From Oreohelix idahoensis (lineage: Eukaryota; Mollusca; Gastropoda; Stylommatophora; Oreohelicidae): DNA of 64,000 nt. Both the position numbers and the translations under genes were made by a program. Numbering within the stretch: position 1 is the stretch's first letter; each line of letters starts with the position of its first letter. The stretch is taken from the NCBI GenBank assembly GCA_024509875.1, contig JAMPIV010022919.1, forward strand, positions 1 through 64,000, in the 5' to 3' direction. Below, one piece after another: positions 9,104 to 19,109 of the stretch. A model generated the notes under the pieces. The model was not told the origin of the DNA. It did not search any database and saw nothing but the letters and a program-made list of their open reading frames with translations.

Positions 9104-11018
9104 ACCTCCCAAGAGAGACACTGGGCATGCTGCTGGTAAAGCCTGTCAAAGTAACACTGACAATGGGTACTTTGAACCTAGAAAGGAGTGTCATTACTGC
9201 GGACAGAAGCATCTATTGATTAAGAAAAAGTGTCCTGCATGGGGGAAGTTTTGCTCAAATTGTGGGGGAAGAAACCATTTCAAAGTTAAATGCAAGAAAG
9301 TTCACACTGTTCACACAGAGTCAGTGGAAGATTCTGAAGTTTTTCTTAATTGTGTGAAGTCTAGCAAAGCTTGTACATCTGCACAACTCATTGTCAATGG
9401 AAAAATGGTAAAATTTCAGTTAGACACAGCAGCTGATGTGAATACAATCTGTCAACGCTTTGTGATGCAAGAACAATTGTTACCCACTAAACAGAGGCTG
9501 GTTATGTGGAATGGTACTAAGATGACTCCACTGGGAGAAGTTCTATTAACTGCTGAGAATCCTAAGACTGGGACAAAACACAATATAAGGTTTACTGTTG
9601 TGAAAAATAGATTCACATGTTTGCTGGGCAACAACACACTGCAGGATCTACAGTTTGTGACAGTCAACACAAACAAATTTATTGCTAAGGTGGCTACTGA
9701 CAGTTTAGATAATGATCATAACTCTGATAACCATCTAGGTGTCCTGGGTGAGGCTGTGTTGCATATTGATCCTAATATTCGTCCAAAGGCACTCATGTGC
9801 AGAAAAATACCATTTTCACTTAAGAGCAAGGTAAAGTCAGAGCTTCAAAATCTAATGAACAGAGGTTTATTAATATCAGTGGAGGAACCGACCGAATTTG
9901 TTAACCAAATGGCTGTTGTTGAAAAGTCTGATGGTTCCATAAGAATATGTATTGATCCTAGACCCCTGAATGAGGCTTTGCAAAGAGAGCATTACAGATT
10001 GCCAACTTTGGATGATGTATTGCCTGAACTCAATAATGCCAAGATTTTCACAAAGCTGGATATCAAGGAAGCATTCTGGCATATCAAACTTGATGAGAAG
10101 TCTAGTAAACTTACAACAATGATTATATCTTTTGGTAGGTACAGATGGTCTAGACTACCATTTTGCTTGAATGTAAGCAGTGAAATTTTCCAGAGGCATC
10201 TAGCACAAGCTCTTGGGGGTCTTCATGGTTGCATCAATGTTGCTGATGACATAGTTATTGCAAGTTGTGGATCAAACAGACAGCAAGCTATTAAGGACCA
10301 TGATCTGAAGCTTAAAGCACTGAAACATAGGTGTAAAGAGAAAGAACAATTGAATGACGCTAAAGCTCAAGAGAAGAAAGAAGAAATTACCTTCATGGGT
10401 CACCTTATTACTGCTCTAGGTGTTGAACCAGACAAGAAAAAGGTTGAGACAATACTAAACATGCCCGTTCCTAAGGACTGTAATGAGGTTCGCAGATTTT
10501 GCGGCATAATACAGTATCTAGCAAAGTTTCTCAACAATCTTTCAGAAGTTCTTCATCCAATTAGAGAACTTACACGTAAGGATACTCCCTTTATCTGGTC
10601 TGCTGAATGCAAACAAGCTTTTAAGAGAGTCAAGAAAATGATTACTTCTACTCCAGTACTCGCATACTATGAACCTGATGAATCTTTGTGTATTCAAGTT
10701 GATAGTAGCAGCTATGGACTTGGGGCTGTCCTCCTACAAAATGGTCATCCAATAGAGTTTGCTTCAAGAGTTCTAACTGAAACTGAACAACGCTGGGCTC
10801 AAATTGAGAAGGAACTCTTAGCTGTTGTATATGGTTTGGATCGCTTTTACCAGTACACTTATGGAAGGAAAGTTACAGTCATCAACGAACATAAACCTTT
10901 GGCAGCCATCGTTAAGAAACCTCTGAGTCAAATTCCTCGAAGACTGCAGAATTTACGATGCGCAGCCATCGATATGACTTTGAATTCCAATGGGTACAAG
11001 GTTCCGATCTTCTTATAG
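9069..11018 (+). CDS. pol: Mag-like pol, N-terminal part (nucleocapsid knuckles, protease, RT, most of RNase H)
   Basis: Open for about 650 residues. Order: two zinc knuckles (CHYCGQKHLLIKKKC and CSNCGGRNHFKVKC, about residues 40-77), retropepsin with LDTAADVNTI (the usual LDTGAD has Gly replaced by Ala), RT with FTKLDIKEAFW and catalytic VADDI, then RNase H with QVDSSSYGLGAVLL and EKELLAVVYGLDRF. The third RNase H acidic position, normally in SDHKPL, reads NEHKPL here. The last residues after LQNL are out of frame: the conserved end continues in the frame of 10958-11866. The 5' start is a frame opening, not a real initiation site. Confidence 0.88.
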   Translation: MKRYRKKSLNHKPPKRDTGHAAGKACQSNTDNGYFEPRKECHYCGQKHLLIKKKCPAWGKFCSNCGGRNHFKVKCKKVHTVHTESVEDSEVFLNCVKSSKACTSAQLIVNGKMVKFQLDTAADVNTICQRFVMQEQLLPTKQRLVMWNGTKMTPLGEVLLTAENPKTGTKHNIRFTVVKNRFTCLLGNNTLQDLQFVTVNTNKFIAKVATDSLDNDHNSDNHLGVLGEAVLHIDPNIRPKALMCRKIPFSLKSKVKSELQNLMNRGLLISVEEPTEFVNQMAVVEKSDGSIRICIDPRPLNEALQREHYRLPTLDDVLPELNNAKIFTKLDIKEAFWHIKLDEKSSKLTTMIISFGRYRWSRLPFCLNVSSEIFQRHLAQALGGLHGCINVADDIVIASCGSNRQQAIKDHDLKLKALKHRCKEKEQLNDAKAQEKKEEITFMGHLITALGVEPDKKKVETILNMPVPKDCNEVRRFCGIIQYLAKFLNNLSEVLHPIRELTRKDTPFIWSAECKQAFKRVKKMITSTPVLAYYEPDESLCIQVDSSSYGLGAVLLQNGHPIEFASRVLTETEQRWAQIEKELLAVVYGLDRFYQYTYGRKVTVINEHKPLAAIVKKPLSQIPRRLQNLRCAAIDMTLNSNGYKVPIFL

Positions 11019-12496
11019 CCGATACACTGTCCAGAGTTTGTATTCATAATGTCACTTTGGATTTCTCAACTGATAGAGAGAGCAATGCAGGAGCTGATGC
11101 ACCTGTAAGATTACCTGACATACCAGATGTGATGATGGAAAAGATTAAAGCTGAAACTCTAAAAGACAGCGTGCTCCAGAGGTTGAAGTCGACCATTTTG
11201 GATGGGTGGCCTAAAAGAAAGTCTGATGTACCAGCTGAGCTTGTGCCTTACTTTGACATTCGTGACACTCTGGCAACAGAACAAGGCATAATACTTAAAG
11301 GAGAGCGTATTCTTACCCCAAAAGCACTGAGGCCTGAAATCAAGCAAAAGCTATACGCTGCTCATCTTGCATTTGACAGCATGATGCGCCGGGCCAGAAG
11401 TTGTTTGTTTTGGATCGGCATGACGGCTGAGATTCGACAGATAGCTGACAGTTGTCCAGAATGTCAAGAAACGAAGGCAAGGAATACTAAAGAACCTTTA
11501 AACCAGCACTCAAGAGGTTTATCACCCTGGGAGAAAGTTGGCACTGACATCTTTATTATAGAAAGCCGATATTATTTAGTTCTGATTGACTACTTTTCCA
11601 ACTTCATTGAAACAGACTTTCTACCTACAATGACAGCACAGTTAGTCATCGGGAAATTGAAGTCTCATTTTGCTCGTTATGGTGTTCCTAAAGTTATTGT
11701 ATCTGACCAAGGTACTCAGTTTACGTCTGCACAGTTCAGATCATTTACTGCTAGATGGGGAATACTTCATGTTAAATCATCACCAGGTCACCATAAAGCC
11801 AATGGATTAGCTGAATCTGCTGTGAAACTCATCAAGGGTATGATGAGAAAGACTGTTCAAAATTAAACAGATGCATATGAGGCACTACTTGAACTTCGTA
11901 ATACGCCAAGACAAGGGTTTGATCAAAGTCTAGCAGAAATACTGTTCAACAGGAAACTGCGTACACTGATACCTTCTGCAGTGAAACCCGTTGCATCTCA
12001 CAGTAGAGTTATTGAAAGTAGAGGCAAGAGAGACAGATCAGTGAAGAAGTATTATGATAAAACTGCTCATGATCTGCCCAAGTTGTCTCACCAGCCAGTC
12101 TACTATCAAGACCCTGAACAACCAAACTGGCAACCTGGAAGGATTGATAAGAGGCTCTCTGAAAGATCTTATCTCGTTGAAGGGGAGAATGGAGGTCAAT
12201 ATGTCAGAAACAGAATTCATCTAAGACCTAAAAAAACACCTTTCACACCTGATCCCGAGGACCTGGAAATTGATGTCTCCTCTCCAGTTCTACCCGAGCA
12301 ACAGGTTGTTTTACCAGACATGGAGAACACTAGTGAAGTGAACATTTCCAATCCTCCAGAAGTTGATCCTTCAACTCCAGCTACTTCTAGTCCTGGGAAA
12401 GCTGGCAAAGAACATTCTCTCCTACCATCTTGCCCTAAAAGACCCCAAAGAGATCGCAAGAAACCCTCTTGGATGAATGACTTTGTTCACTCATAA
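10958..12496 (+). pseudogene. pol: Mag-like pol, C-terminal part (RNase H end, integrase)
   Basis: Picks up RNase H at HRYDFEFQWVQGSD and IADTLSR. A zinc-binding region follows (SCPECQ) and then the integrase core with D in VGTDIF, D in IVSDQGTQF and E in NGLAES. An in-frame TAA at 11864-11866 interrupts it, after which the same frame continues with DAYEALLELRNTP and a basic C-terminal tail to TAA at 12494-12496, 11 bases before the right LTR. The single nonsense codon and the upstream shift are the main lesions. Confidence 0.88.
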
Positions 12497-12507
12497 AGAA
12501 GGGGGGA
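12496..12507 (+). other. polypurine tract
   Basis: AAAGAAGGGGGGA directly before the 3' LTR, the expected plus-strand primer. Confidence 0.85.
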
Positions 12508-12760
12508 TGTTGATGTAGTTTTTATGTATATAATGTTTCGATGTTTAGTTTGTTTCCCACTAGAGTTACTTCCCCTTAAGCTAACTCTTCTGTTTCCCTT
12601 CTTACTACTTCCTGCCTCTAAGATGACCGATTAAATATGTCGTTATGTATCCCGTGTGTTCCGGCTTAGTGATTATGCTTCATAATATGTAATGTATGAC
12701 AGCCAGCCACGTCTCACTATATTTAGCAACATTTACTATATAAAACAGTAAAGATCAACA
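12508..12760 (+). repeat. 3' LTR of Mag-like element
   Basis: 253 bp, about nine mismatches to the 5' LTR, followed by the GTGGC target duplication. Confidence 0.95.
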
Positions 12761-12765
12761 GTGGC

Positions 12766-12992
12766 AATAATCATAGTGTAACCTTGTTTATCCTGTTGTT
12801 CAACCCTTGTCTGCTCTTTACTTCTCTCATGAACTCGTCTAGAAATCTTATGATCATAGTGTAACCTTGTTTATCCTGTTGTTCAACTCTTGTCTGCTCT
12901 TTACTTCTCTCATGAAATCGTCTAGAAATCTTATGATCATAGTGTAACCTTGTTTATCCTGTTGTTTAACTCTTGTCTGCTCTTTATTTCTC
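12766..12992. repeat. 83-bp satellite array, right block
   Basis: About 2.7 units of the repeat seen at 4858-5308 (TCATAGTGTAACCTTG, CTCATGAACTCGTCTAG), resuming 5 bases beyond the Mag-like element's target duplication. Confidence 0.93.
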
Positions 12993-13084
12993 TCGGTTCA
13001 CGTCATTTTCATTTCACTAAATGTTTCCCTTACCTGTCTTATTCAGGGTGTCCCTAAAGTCCTTGTGCAGTTTAAATCTTTATG

Positions 13085-13200
13085 ATAGGAAACTCTTTAC
13101 AGAGCGATAGAACAGGAAGCAATCTGGTCATCAGAAGAAGTCCCCCCGTCCGACAAGTGTTTCGGTCCGATCACTCCTTTACACTCTAAGGGGGGCGGGC
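13085..13200 (+). repeat. dispersed repeat B, copy 1
   Basis: Contains AGGAAACTCTTTACAGAGCG and AAGTCCCCCCGTCCGACAAG, shared with 43024-43122 (same strand) and, more diverged, 45065-45165 (opposite strand). It lies at the 3' side of the R2-like ORFs, so it may be that element's 3' UTR. Confidence 0.75.
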
Positions 13201-13612
13201 CCACTTGGGTCATGACTCCCAAGCGTCTCAGCCTCCTGTTGTCTTGTATCGAAAATGAACCCATTTCACTTATGGTAGCAACTTTAAAATCCACAACTCC
13301 GCCAGCCGTGGAGGCAATTGTGAAAGTAACAAAGAGAAGACAAATTATTCTGTTCGTTCCGTCGCACATCACAATTAAGAACACATACTGACACGCCTGC
13401 GTGAAGCCGACGAGTCTAGCCGCTGCGCGATAGCCGCAATTCTGTTCCTGACACCCCTTATAGTATACATCGCCTGTCGCCACTCAGTCACAGCCCGTTC
13501 ACTAGTACACCAAAAAACTCAGCGTCTTGCGGACTTAGAAAAATTCCTGGTGTTTCCTGAACCGCAGCGTTTATTGTCACGATTTCCATTGCCCATTGCG
13601 GTTGTTCCACAG

Positions 13613-14919
13613 CTAGCATGATGCCTTTTCGGCAGTTTCACTAAGCCTCTTCATTGCCCTTGTTCTCGATTGTCCCCTTAGCCCCAACAGTTTCAATAAA
13701 TCATACACTGATGCAGCCACAAGCCCTCTTGCGCCCACTTCAACAGCCATGACCCTTGCAGTGAACTCATCATGTCTCAGATCTGCGGCCAGATCATTAT
13801 ACGTGGCCGCTTTGAACGAATGTTGCTCGTCTAGTCTGGATTCAAATGGCACGGTCAGTTCAATCAGTATGACCTGAAGCGTTGCTGAAGAATGAAGCAC
13901 TATATCCGGCCGTCTCCGCGATTTTCTGACACTCTCTGGATATGCCCCTCGTCCAGGTAGGTCTACCGCCATCTCCCAGTCGTTTGCACAGTCAAGAAGA
14001 GATGGTAAACTGCTACCAGATTTACTCGGTTTGGGGTGTGCTGGCTTTCCTGCCCTCAGAAAGTATGTATTTGCGGTGCTCGGCCTGGGTTTGCTATTCG
14101 CCTTCATCCTTGCCAGATCTATTGTCGCAGCAAGCTCATTTAGCACTTTGTTATGGCGCCAAGTGTATCGCCCTTGCCCTAATGACACCTTATACGCTGA
14201 GAGCACGTGATCAAGTGTCTGCCTCCCCTGGCACAGGGGCACTGCTCATCCTCCGACTTTCCCCTTTTCACAAGGTTGGTGGCCGACGGCAGCAGGTCAT
14301 ACATTGATCTAACAACGAAGCTGAGCCTAAGAGGTGCCATATGCCATATATCATTCCATGTCAAGGACCTCTGTAGGGCTCCTTCCCATGTAGTCCATTG
14401 ACCTTGTTGGACTTGCTGCACTGCTTTTCGCAACCTCTTATCATTCTCAGCTCCTCGTATCTCCTGAACTACCATGTCTCTGCGCTCCCTGCTTGATGCC
14501 TTGGACCACCAGCGGATGTCTCCATGACCAAATCCCCGTCTATTCGTTTGAGTGTATCCGATTACCTCCCTCAGTTTGAGTGACTCTTGGGCAGCATCAA
14601 CAGCTTCTTCCACTCTCCACTTCCTTCCCGTTTTCAATGTGGGCTGAATGGACTTAACCACGTCATCACCTGACTCGCGTAGCATCATTGCAAGCCTTGC
14701 CTTTCCAACTTTGTACTCTTCAACAACTGACTTGAAAGGAAGCAGAAGTGTTGACTTTTTCAGTACAGTGCTACATCTGACAGACCTGGTGGTACCCCTA
14801 GCCATTTTCTCATGAACTTGTTGACCTTCTGCTCTATAGCTTATTTTATGTAATAACTTCACTTCTTTGGAAGATGTAATCAATCTGTAAAACGCAAAAG
14901 AAGGGAAGAATTTATTCAA
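13613..14919 (-). pseudogene. R2-like non-LTR C-terminal region with restriction-like endonuclease
   Basis: Two minus-strand frames overlap at 14179-14242. The upstream one (14919-14179) carries WWSKASSRERRDMVVQEI, QGQWTTWEGALQRSLTW, LRLSFVVRSMYDLLPS and CPCARGG, the region between RT and endonuclease with a cysteine-histidine cluster. The downstream one (14242-13613) carries LDHVLSAYKVSLGQGRYTWR, then RRPDIVL followed by VILIELTVPFE, the PD...E-type restriction-like endonuclease signature of R2/NeSL-type non-LTR elements, and ends LSETAEKASC. RT itself is absent (5'-truncated). One frameshift near 14210 splits it. Endonuclease acidic residues are visible; the lysine position is replaced by a hydrophobic run, so activity is doubtful. 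Confidence 0.75.
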
Positions 14920-15112
14920 GATTTTGCATTTTTAATTGTAAGAATGTTCACGTTCAATACATCCACCAATTTGTTGGATGTAAAGTTGAATCCGAAAGCA
15001 CACCAGAAATTCGCTTTAGGAGAACTTCAAAATCGCGTTCAGCTTTGTATCCACAATAACGAACAAATTGAAAGTTAACATTCTCACAATTAAATGTGTT
15101 AAATCTTGAATA
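14911..15112. repeat. imperfect 200-bp palindrome
   Basis: Arms 14911-14957 (TTATTCAAGATTT..AATTGTAAGAATGTTCAC) and 15062-15112 (GTTAACATTCTCACAATTAAATG..AAATCTTGAATAC) are inverted copies; the inner sequence also pairs partly (AATTTGTTGGATGTAAAG with TTTGTATCCACAATAACG). The whole could fold into one long hairpin. Confidence 0.8.
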
Positions 15113-15213
15113 CATTTCCTCTTTTTTTTCACTTTAAGGTATGTCATATCTTATATAAAGATGAAGTTATTAAAGATTCAAATTGCACAAGCACTTTAGG
15201 GACACCCTGAATA

Positions 15214-15445
15214 ACTGACACCTTTATTTATTATCGTGTGCCGTTAAATTTATTAATGTGTTATTTTCACTGAAGAGTCTTGAGCCTGATGCTGACCGAC
15301 ATACTGTTAATCCCGAGTCACATTCCGGACAGAACTACCGCGTAGCTGACATGCTTTTGACCACTCCTTTTCAACGACATGGTTGTCATCCTGCAGGCAT
15401 GGTGCTTTATTGTGATATTTCTGCTGCTTGACTAATTATATTTAC
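15214..15445. other. no recognisable feature
   Basis: Non-coding by eye; no known repeat. Confidence 0.4.
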
Positions 15446-15623
15446 TTTCCTTTCGCCGTTCCAGTTTACTCTTGTCGTGAAAGCGTTGTGGTGAAGCGTT
15501 GTCGTGAAACTGAAATTTTCGTTCTTGGGCCAAATGTGTCGCATTGGTAGATATGAAGGGGTGACGGTGTAGATGTCAGATTTTTGTAAAATTGTCGAAA
15601 CATCTGCCGCCTCGTGATCATCC
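15446..15623 (-). CDS. candidate internal exon, unknown protein
   Basis: On the minus strand a strong acceptor (TTTTTCTTTTGTGTTCAG) precedes 15623, and a consensus-like donor (AAA|GTAAAT) follows 15446. The 178-bp interval is open in one frame and reads DDHEAADVSTILQKSDIYTV, then PSYLPMRHIWPKNENF and TTRVNWNGERK. It is not a transposon domain that I recognise, and its GC content is higher than its surroundings. No partner exon is certain. Could be a host exon, an exon-like coincidence or part of an unknown repeat. Confidence 0.3.
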
Positions 15624-16518
15624 CTGAACACAAAAGAAAAACAACAATGTAATGAGCTATATAGAATGATGAACACTGTTAAGGGCGTTTTTTCTGTTGT
15701 TTCCCCATAACATAGGATTCGGGTTCAATAGTGTCTAGGGTTTCTTCAATTAATTTCAATAAAATCAACGTGAACTGTTCCTAATTAGATATACTTCACA
15801 GAACTCTTATCTTTTGACGACTTTCATTAATTTATGGACAATTCACTTGAACATTTATATATTTGTGACATAATGTGTGCGCTCTCTTCTCTTCACCGAC
15901 AGTATTGAACTACAATTGTTGTGCCTACTGAATTATGTGCATTATTCTTGTTGTTAGCACTCTCTTTTCCCCTACTGTCATTGTTACACGCGTCGATGCA
16001 TGACAGGGCCAGACAAGCGTATCACCCATCCCTGAGAGATTAATTGAGTCCCCAAAACTTGATAATATCACATTGACTCCAGGTAAATGCGAGCATGAAG
16101 TGTATAATTACGTCCGACTCGACAGGAAAAATGTAAGAAGTTGTAACGTAAACATTACCAAGAATTGTCGGATGTAGCAATTCCATATACGGAGGATGAC
16201 TGTTTGAAATTTTCAAACGCATGAGTCATACAGAATACTGCATTCCAGAAACCGTCACAAGTAGACATCTTGGACCTTGCCACAGGAAAGAATAGAGTCA
16301 GGATTCTGAATTTTTAGGAACGAAAAACCGTATTAGAGCATCTTTGATTCACTGGAAAAGAAAACTCGCCAATATTAATAAGGAACCGGACTCCTACAGA
16401 AAGTACTCACAAGTCACAGAGTAATTCTAGAACAAGAAATAATATCCTAGACATGTGTTCGATGCATCTGTGTTAAGTTGCCAAGACTATTAATAAGAGC
16501 AAGACGTCTAAGATTTAC
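15624..16518. other. no recognisable feature
   Basis: Intron-like AT-rich sequence; the short open frames do not match anything known. Confidence 0.4.
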
Positions 16519-16836
16519 CTAGTTACTAGGTTGGTGATACGGATTGGAAAAACCATTTGAGGTTCTACCCACATTACCAGCTGTACTAGTCAGTGGTTTG
16601 AAGCTTGAGATCGACACGTACAACCTACATCCCGTGGTGGTGAAGATCCCTGCCATGACCGAACGCACATTACCTCCAGCATCCTTTGAAGACGTGCCCT
16701 TGCCACAGAAACGAAGTGACGGGACAAGCAGCACCAATATTTCAGCAATTTGGAAGCTAAGTTTTAAGTTTAGCAGGCCACCACAAAAGTCAATATTTTC
16801 ATCTCCCAAACCGAGATCTATGATGAACTATAATTT
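16519..16836. other. possible exon, strand unresolved
   Basis: About 300 bp with balanced GC in an AT-rich neighbourhood and long open frames on both strands. Minus reads GDENIDFCGGLLNLK and CRLYVSISSFKPLTS, with possible splice sites (ACTAG|GTAAAT on the distal side, after a stop). Plus reads LHPVVVKIPAMTERTLPPAS and VPLPQKRSDGTSS. No family recognised. Openness on both strands hints at coding origin, but neither strand can be preferred. Confidence 0.25.
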
Positions 16837-16989
16837 CTTATAATTACCGTTTCATATTTAGTTACATTTGTTTCAAAGTGATTGAGCATGAAATTTGTAT
16901 ATGTTGACTTTGACAAATTTATAGTTGAATTAATCATTACAGAGAGAAAGGCGTATGTATGATCCAGAACCTCTAGTATATATTCATTA

Positions 16990-18240
16990 ATATATATATA
17001 CATACCTATATCGAGCTAATAAAAGGAATTTCGCTGAATTAAATCAGCTAGGGGCTTTAACGAGCAAATCATATCCATCTTCACAAAAGGCGGCGGGTCA
17101 GATACAATTAACGTGCTAAGACTCATTCAGCATTGTTCTCGACTTCTGAAATATCTTGTGAAATTCCCTCGAGGTAGAAGCATCATTATCCTTCTATCTA
17201 CAACTCTGCCAAGAGTAATCTTGTGCGAAGGTAGACACATTTGAAGACCAAAATTAGATACTCTAGGTTTTGGCCACTGTTGGGCCACTACTGCGGAGCA
17301 AGAGGAGGCAACCCGTGACAATATTTCACTCCATAATGTCACTAATATCAGTCTTTTTATGAACCTGCGTCCTCCATATATTCACAAACGTATAATACTA
17401 TTTTCTGAGCTTGGAATATTACAGTCATAAATTTCAATCCATGTTTCTTATAGACTCTCTTGAGTGAGTAGATAATTCATAGACATTCTTCCTTCATATA
17501 TTTGAGTCATAGAATACTCGATACGACTACTTTATTCATTTACGTATATATTTACAGGTAATTATAGCCACACAGTTCAGTGCTCTACAGCACACATTTT
17601 TTACGTCTTCTAATGTTCATCGATTCACTTATACGAACGTGAATAATTAATATCTATAGGAGGTTTACAAACGTTTATAGTAATGAGCAGTGCATACAGC
17701 ACACAATCACACTTGATATGTATATAAAGACACGATCCAAACACTGTTTCATGAATACACATTCCGAGATATAGTGGCTATGCCACACTTCCATCAGTGG
17801 CTATAGCCACACATATCCCGACACCTCCGAACGCAATCAAAGCGTAAAGCAAACCCCCATACTCTAAGCATACGTCATGCCTAGATACATACTCTCTCGT
17901 CATACCCCTTATCTTTTGCACAATTAGTTAGGCTACGACATGCTTTGGAAAAATCCCGATAAATTTAACTTTACTAAAATCGGTTGCACACCATGAAGTG
18001 CACCTCAACAAACACTATTTACACAAATTATAACCCACATGGGGTTGAACCGGGTATCCCTTGCACACGACAAGCACCAGTTTTCAAGTGCAGGGTTCAA
18101 AAACCAAACCGAGCCCTAAATCCAGGTCTTCTACTGTAGTAATAAATGACTGGGATCCATTCTCATAAGATGGCAGAAGAACTCCTTTATCTGACTATAT
18201 ACTGTATCTGATACAAGATTCTGAAAAAAAATCCATAAAT
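16990..18240. other. no recognisable gene
   Basis: Non-coding. A short inverted pair, ATAGTGGCTATGCCAC and AGTGGCTATAGCCACAC, sits at about 17772-17811. Nothing else assignable. Confidence 0.4.
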
Positions 18241-18247
18241 TATATTT

Positions 18248-18326
18248 CCTCTACTGGGAATCGAACCCGGTACATCTAGAACTCGAGGCGGACGCCATAC
18301 CTCTTAGCCACTCCGACTCCCAGGGA
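18248..18326 (-). repeat. tRNA-like SINE head or pseudo-tRNA
   Basis: Minus strand carries GGAGTGGCTAAGAGGTATGG (D-arm/A-box like) and CGGGTTCGATTCCC (a near-perfect T arm/B box). The two acceptor arms do not pair, so it is not a functional tRNA gene. It abuts the tail of the non-LTR fragment at 18328-18572. Confidence 0.55.
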
Positions 18327-18327
18327 A

Positions 18328-18572
18328 GATACTTTCTTAGTCGTCCCTCTTCTACCTTTGGTTGTAGAGGTTTACCAGAGAGAGCGCCATACTGTCCTAT
18401 CCACTGTCTTCCTCCTGGCCTGGTTCCAATCTATTCCTCGGCCCTTTCAGAGATTATCCAATGTTGTCCTCTAAGCGAACTCTGGGTCGTCCTGGAGATC
18501 TGGATTCCTGGCTCTTGGTTTCCTCTATTTGTCGTGGCAGCTGATCTTCTGGGAAGAATGTAACATGTATCA
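18328..18572 (-). pseudogene. non-LTR C-terminal fragment, copy 3
   Basis: Diverged minus-strand relative of 3364-3660 and 49019-49445: same order of GRPRVR, WNQARRKT and VWRSL motifs in broken frames, ending CGACTAAGAAAG. Older than the two plus-strand copies, judging by the number of mismatches. Confidence 0.7.
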
Positions 18573-18879
18573 ATTGTCGTTTAGTTTGACTGAATATAAC
18601 AACAGTTTTATGTAAAGAGTTTACGATATGTAGTAGTTTGTATGCTTTGTATCACCGTCTATCATTTCAGTGTGTTTTTCTTCTTCACGTACTAGCTCAT
18701 CTGACGTAGGTGACCACATCTCTCCACAACTTCCTATCCCAAGTGATCAACATTTTCCTTTTCGGTCCTTATGGAGCAACAAAAAAACTCCATTGCAGCT
18801 GGTCCCCTTGCATTAAGCATGCCCTTAGCATTGGTGTACTCATGCAGAGGTAGTTTCTGAAGCAATGAGTTTTATATAA

Positions 18880-19000
18880 TGAGGTTGCTAGTTCTCTACG
18901 CAATCCCATGTTAGTCGACTTGTACCATATGTATGAGAATGCAGTAGGCTTATTCTTTCTTTCTGTCTCCTCAGAAAACCTCGGCAACTTCATGCCTAAC
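18880..19000 (+). repeat. SINE-like core, copy A
   Basis: Shares with 26490-26690 and 36780-36870 a core of GTTAGTCGACTTGTAC, ATGAGAATGCAGTAGG, TTATTCTTTCTTT and a CTCAG-rich end. The 23-bp string GTAGGGTTTGCCCAGGCATTGT occurs twice just downstream (19017-19040, 19083-19106), a local duplication. Confidence 0.45.
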
Positions 19001-19109
19001 CCCAGTACCGTGTCACCGTAGGGTTTGCCCAGGCATTGTTTATGCTTCTGGCAGGGTTAATATGAATGCTTAAAGTAGGGTGCCGTAGGGTTTGCCCAGG
19101 CATTGTAAA

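Larger units (their letters stand above)
8150..12760 (+). mobile_element. Mag-like Ty3/gypsy LTR retrotransposon, 4,611 bp
   Basis: Complete insertion with 253-bp LTRs (8150-8402, 12508-12760), both starting TGTTGATG and ending ATCAACA, and a 5-bp target duplication GTGGC (8145-8149, 12761-12765). A TGG-initial primer-binding site follows the left LTR, and a purine tract AAGAAGGGGGGA precedes the right one. Coding order is gag, zinc knuckles, protease, RT, RNase H, integrase, the usual Ty3/gypsy order. LTRs differ at about nine positions (roughly 3.5%) by eye, so the insertion is not brand new. Three frame lesions (9083-9089, near 10955, TAA at 11864) make it non-functional as read. The knuckle pair and weak GPY-free end fit the Mag clade. 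Confidence 0.93.
13042..15211. mobile_element. TA-flanked inverted-repeat unit, 2,170 bp
   Basis: Ends are inverted repeats of about 40 bp (TTCAGGGTGTCCCTAAAGT, continuing CTTGTGCA, with few mismatches), each next to a TA (13040-13041 and 15212-15213). TA duplication and this size of repeat fit the Tc1/mariner superfamily, but no DDE transposase was seen inside. Instead the interior holds R2-like non-LTR coding DNA on the minus strand and an imperfect palindrome. Best read as a MITE-like or mariner-like element that received a retrotransposon insertion. Confidence 0.75.

Noticed and set aside
13097..13483. 128-residue minus frame as a protein gene
   Set aside because: Mostly lies over dispersed repeat B and the 3' side of the R2-like element; no domain.
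18248..18326. functional tRNA gene on the minus strand
   Set aside because: T arm and A-box are good but the acceptor stem does not pair and the anticodon arm is unclear; more likely a SINE head.
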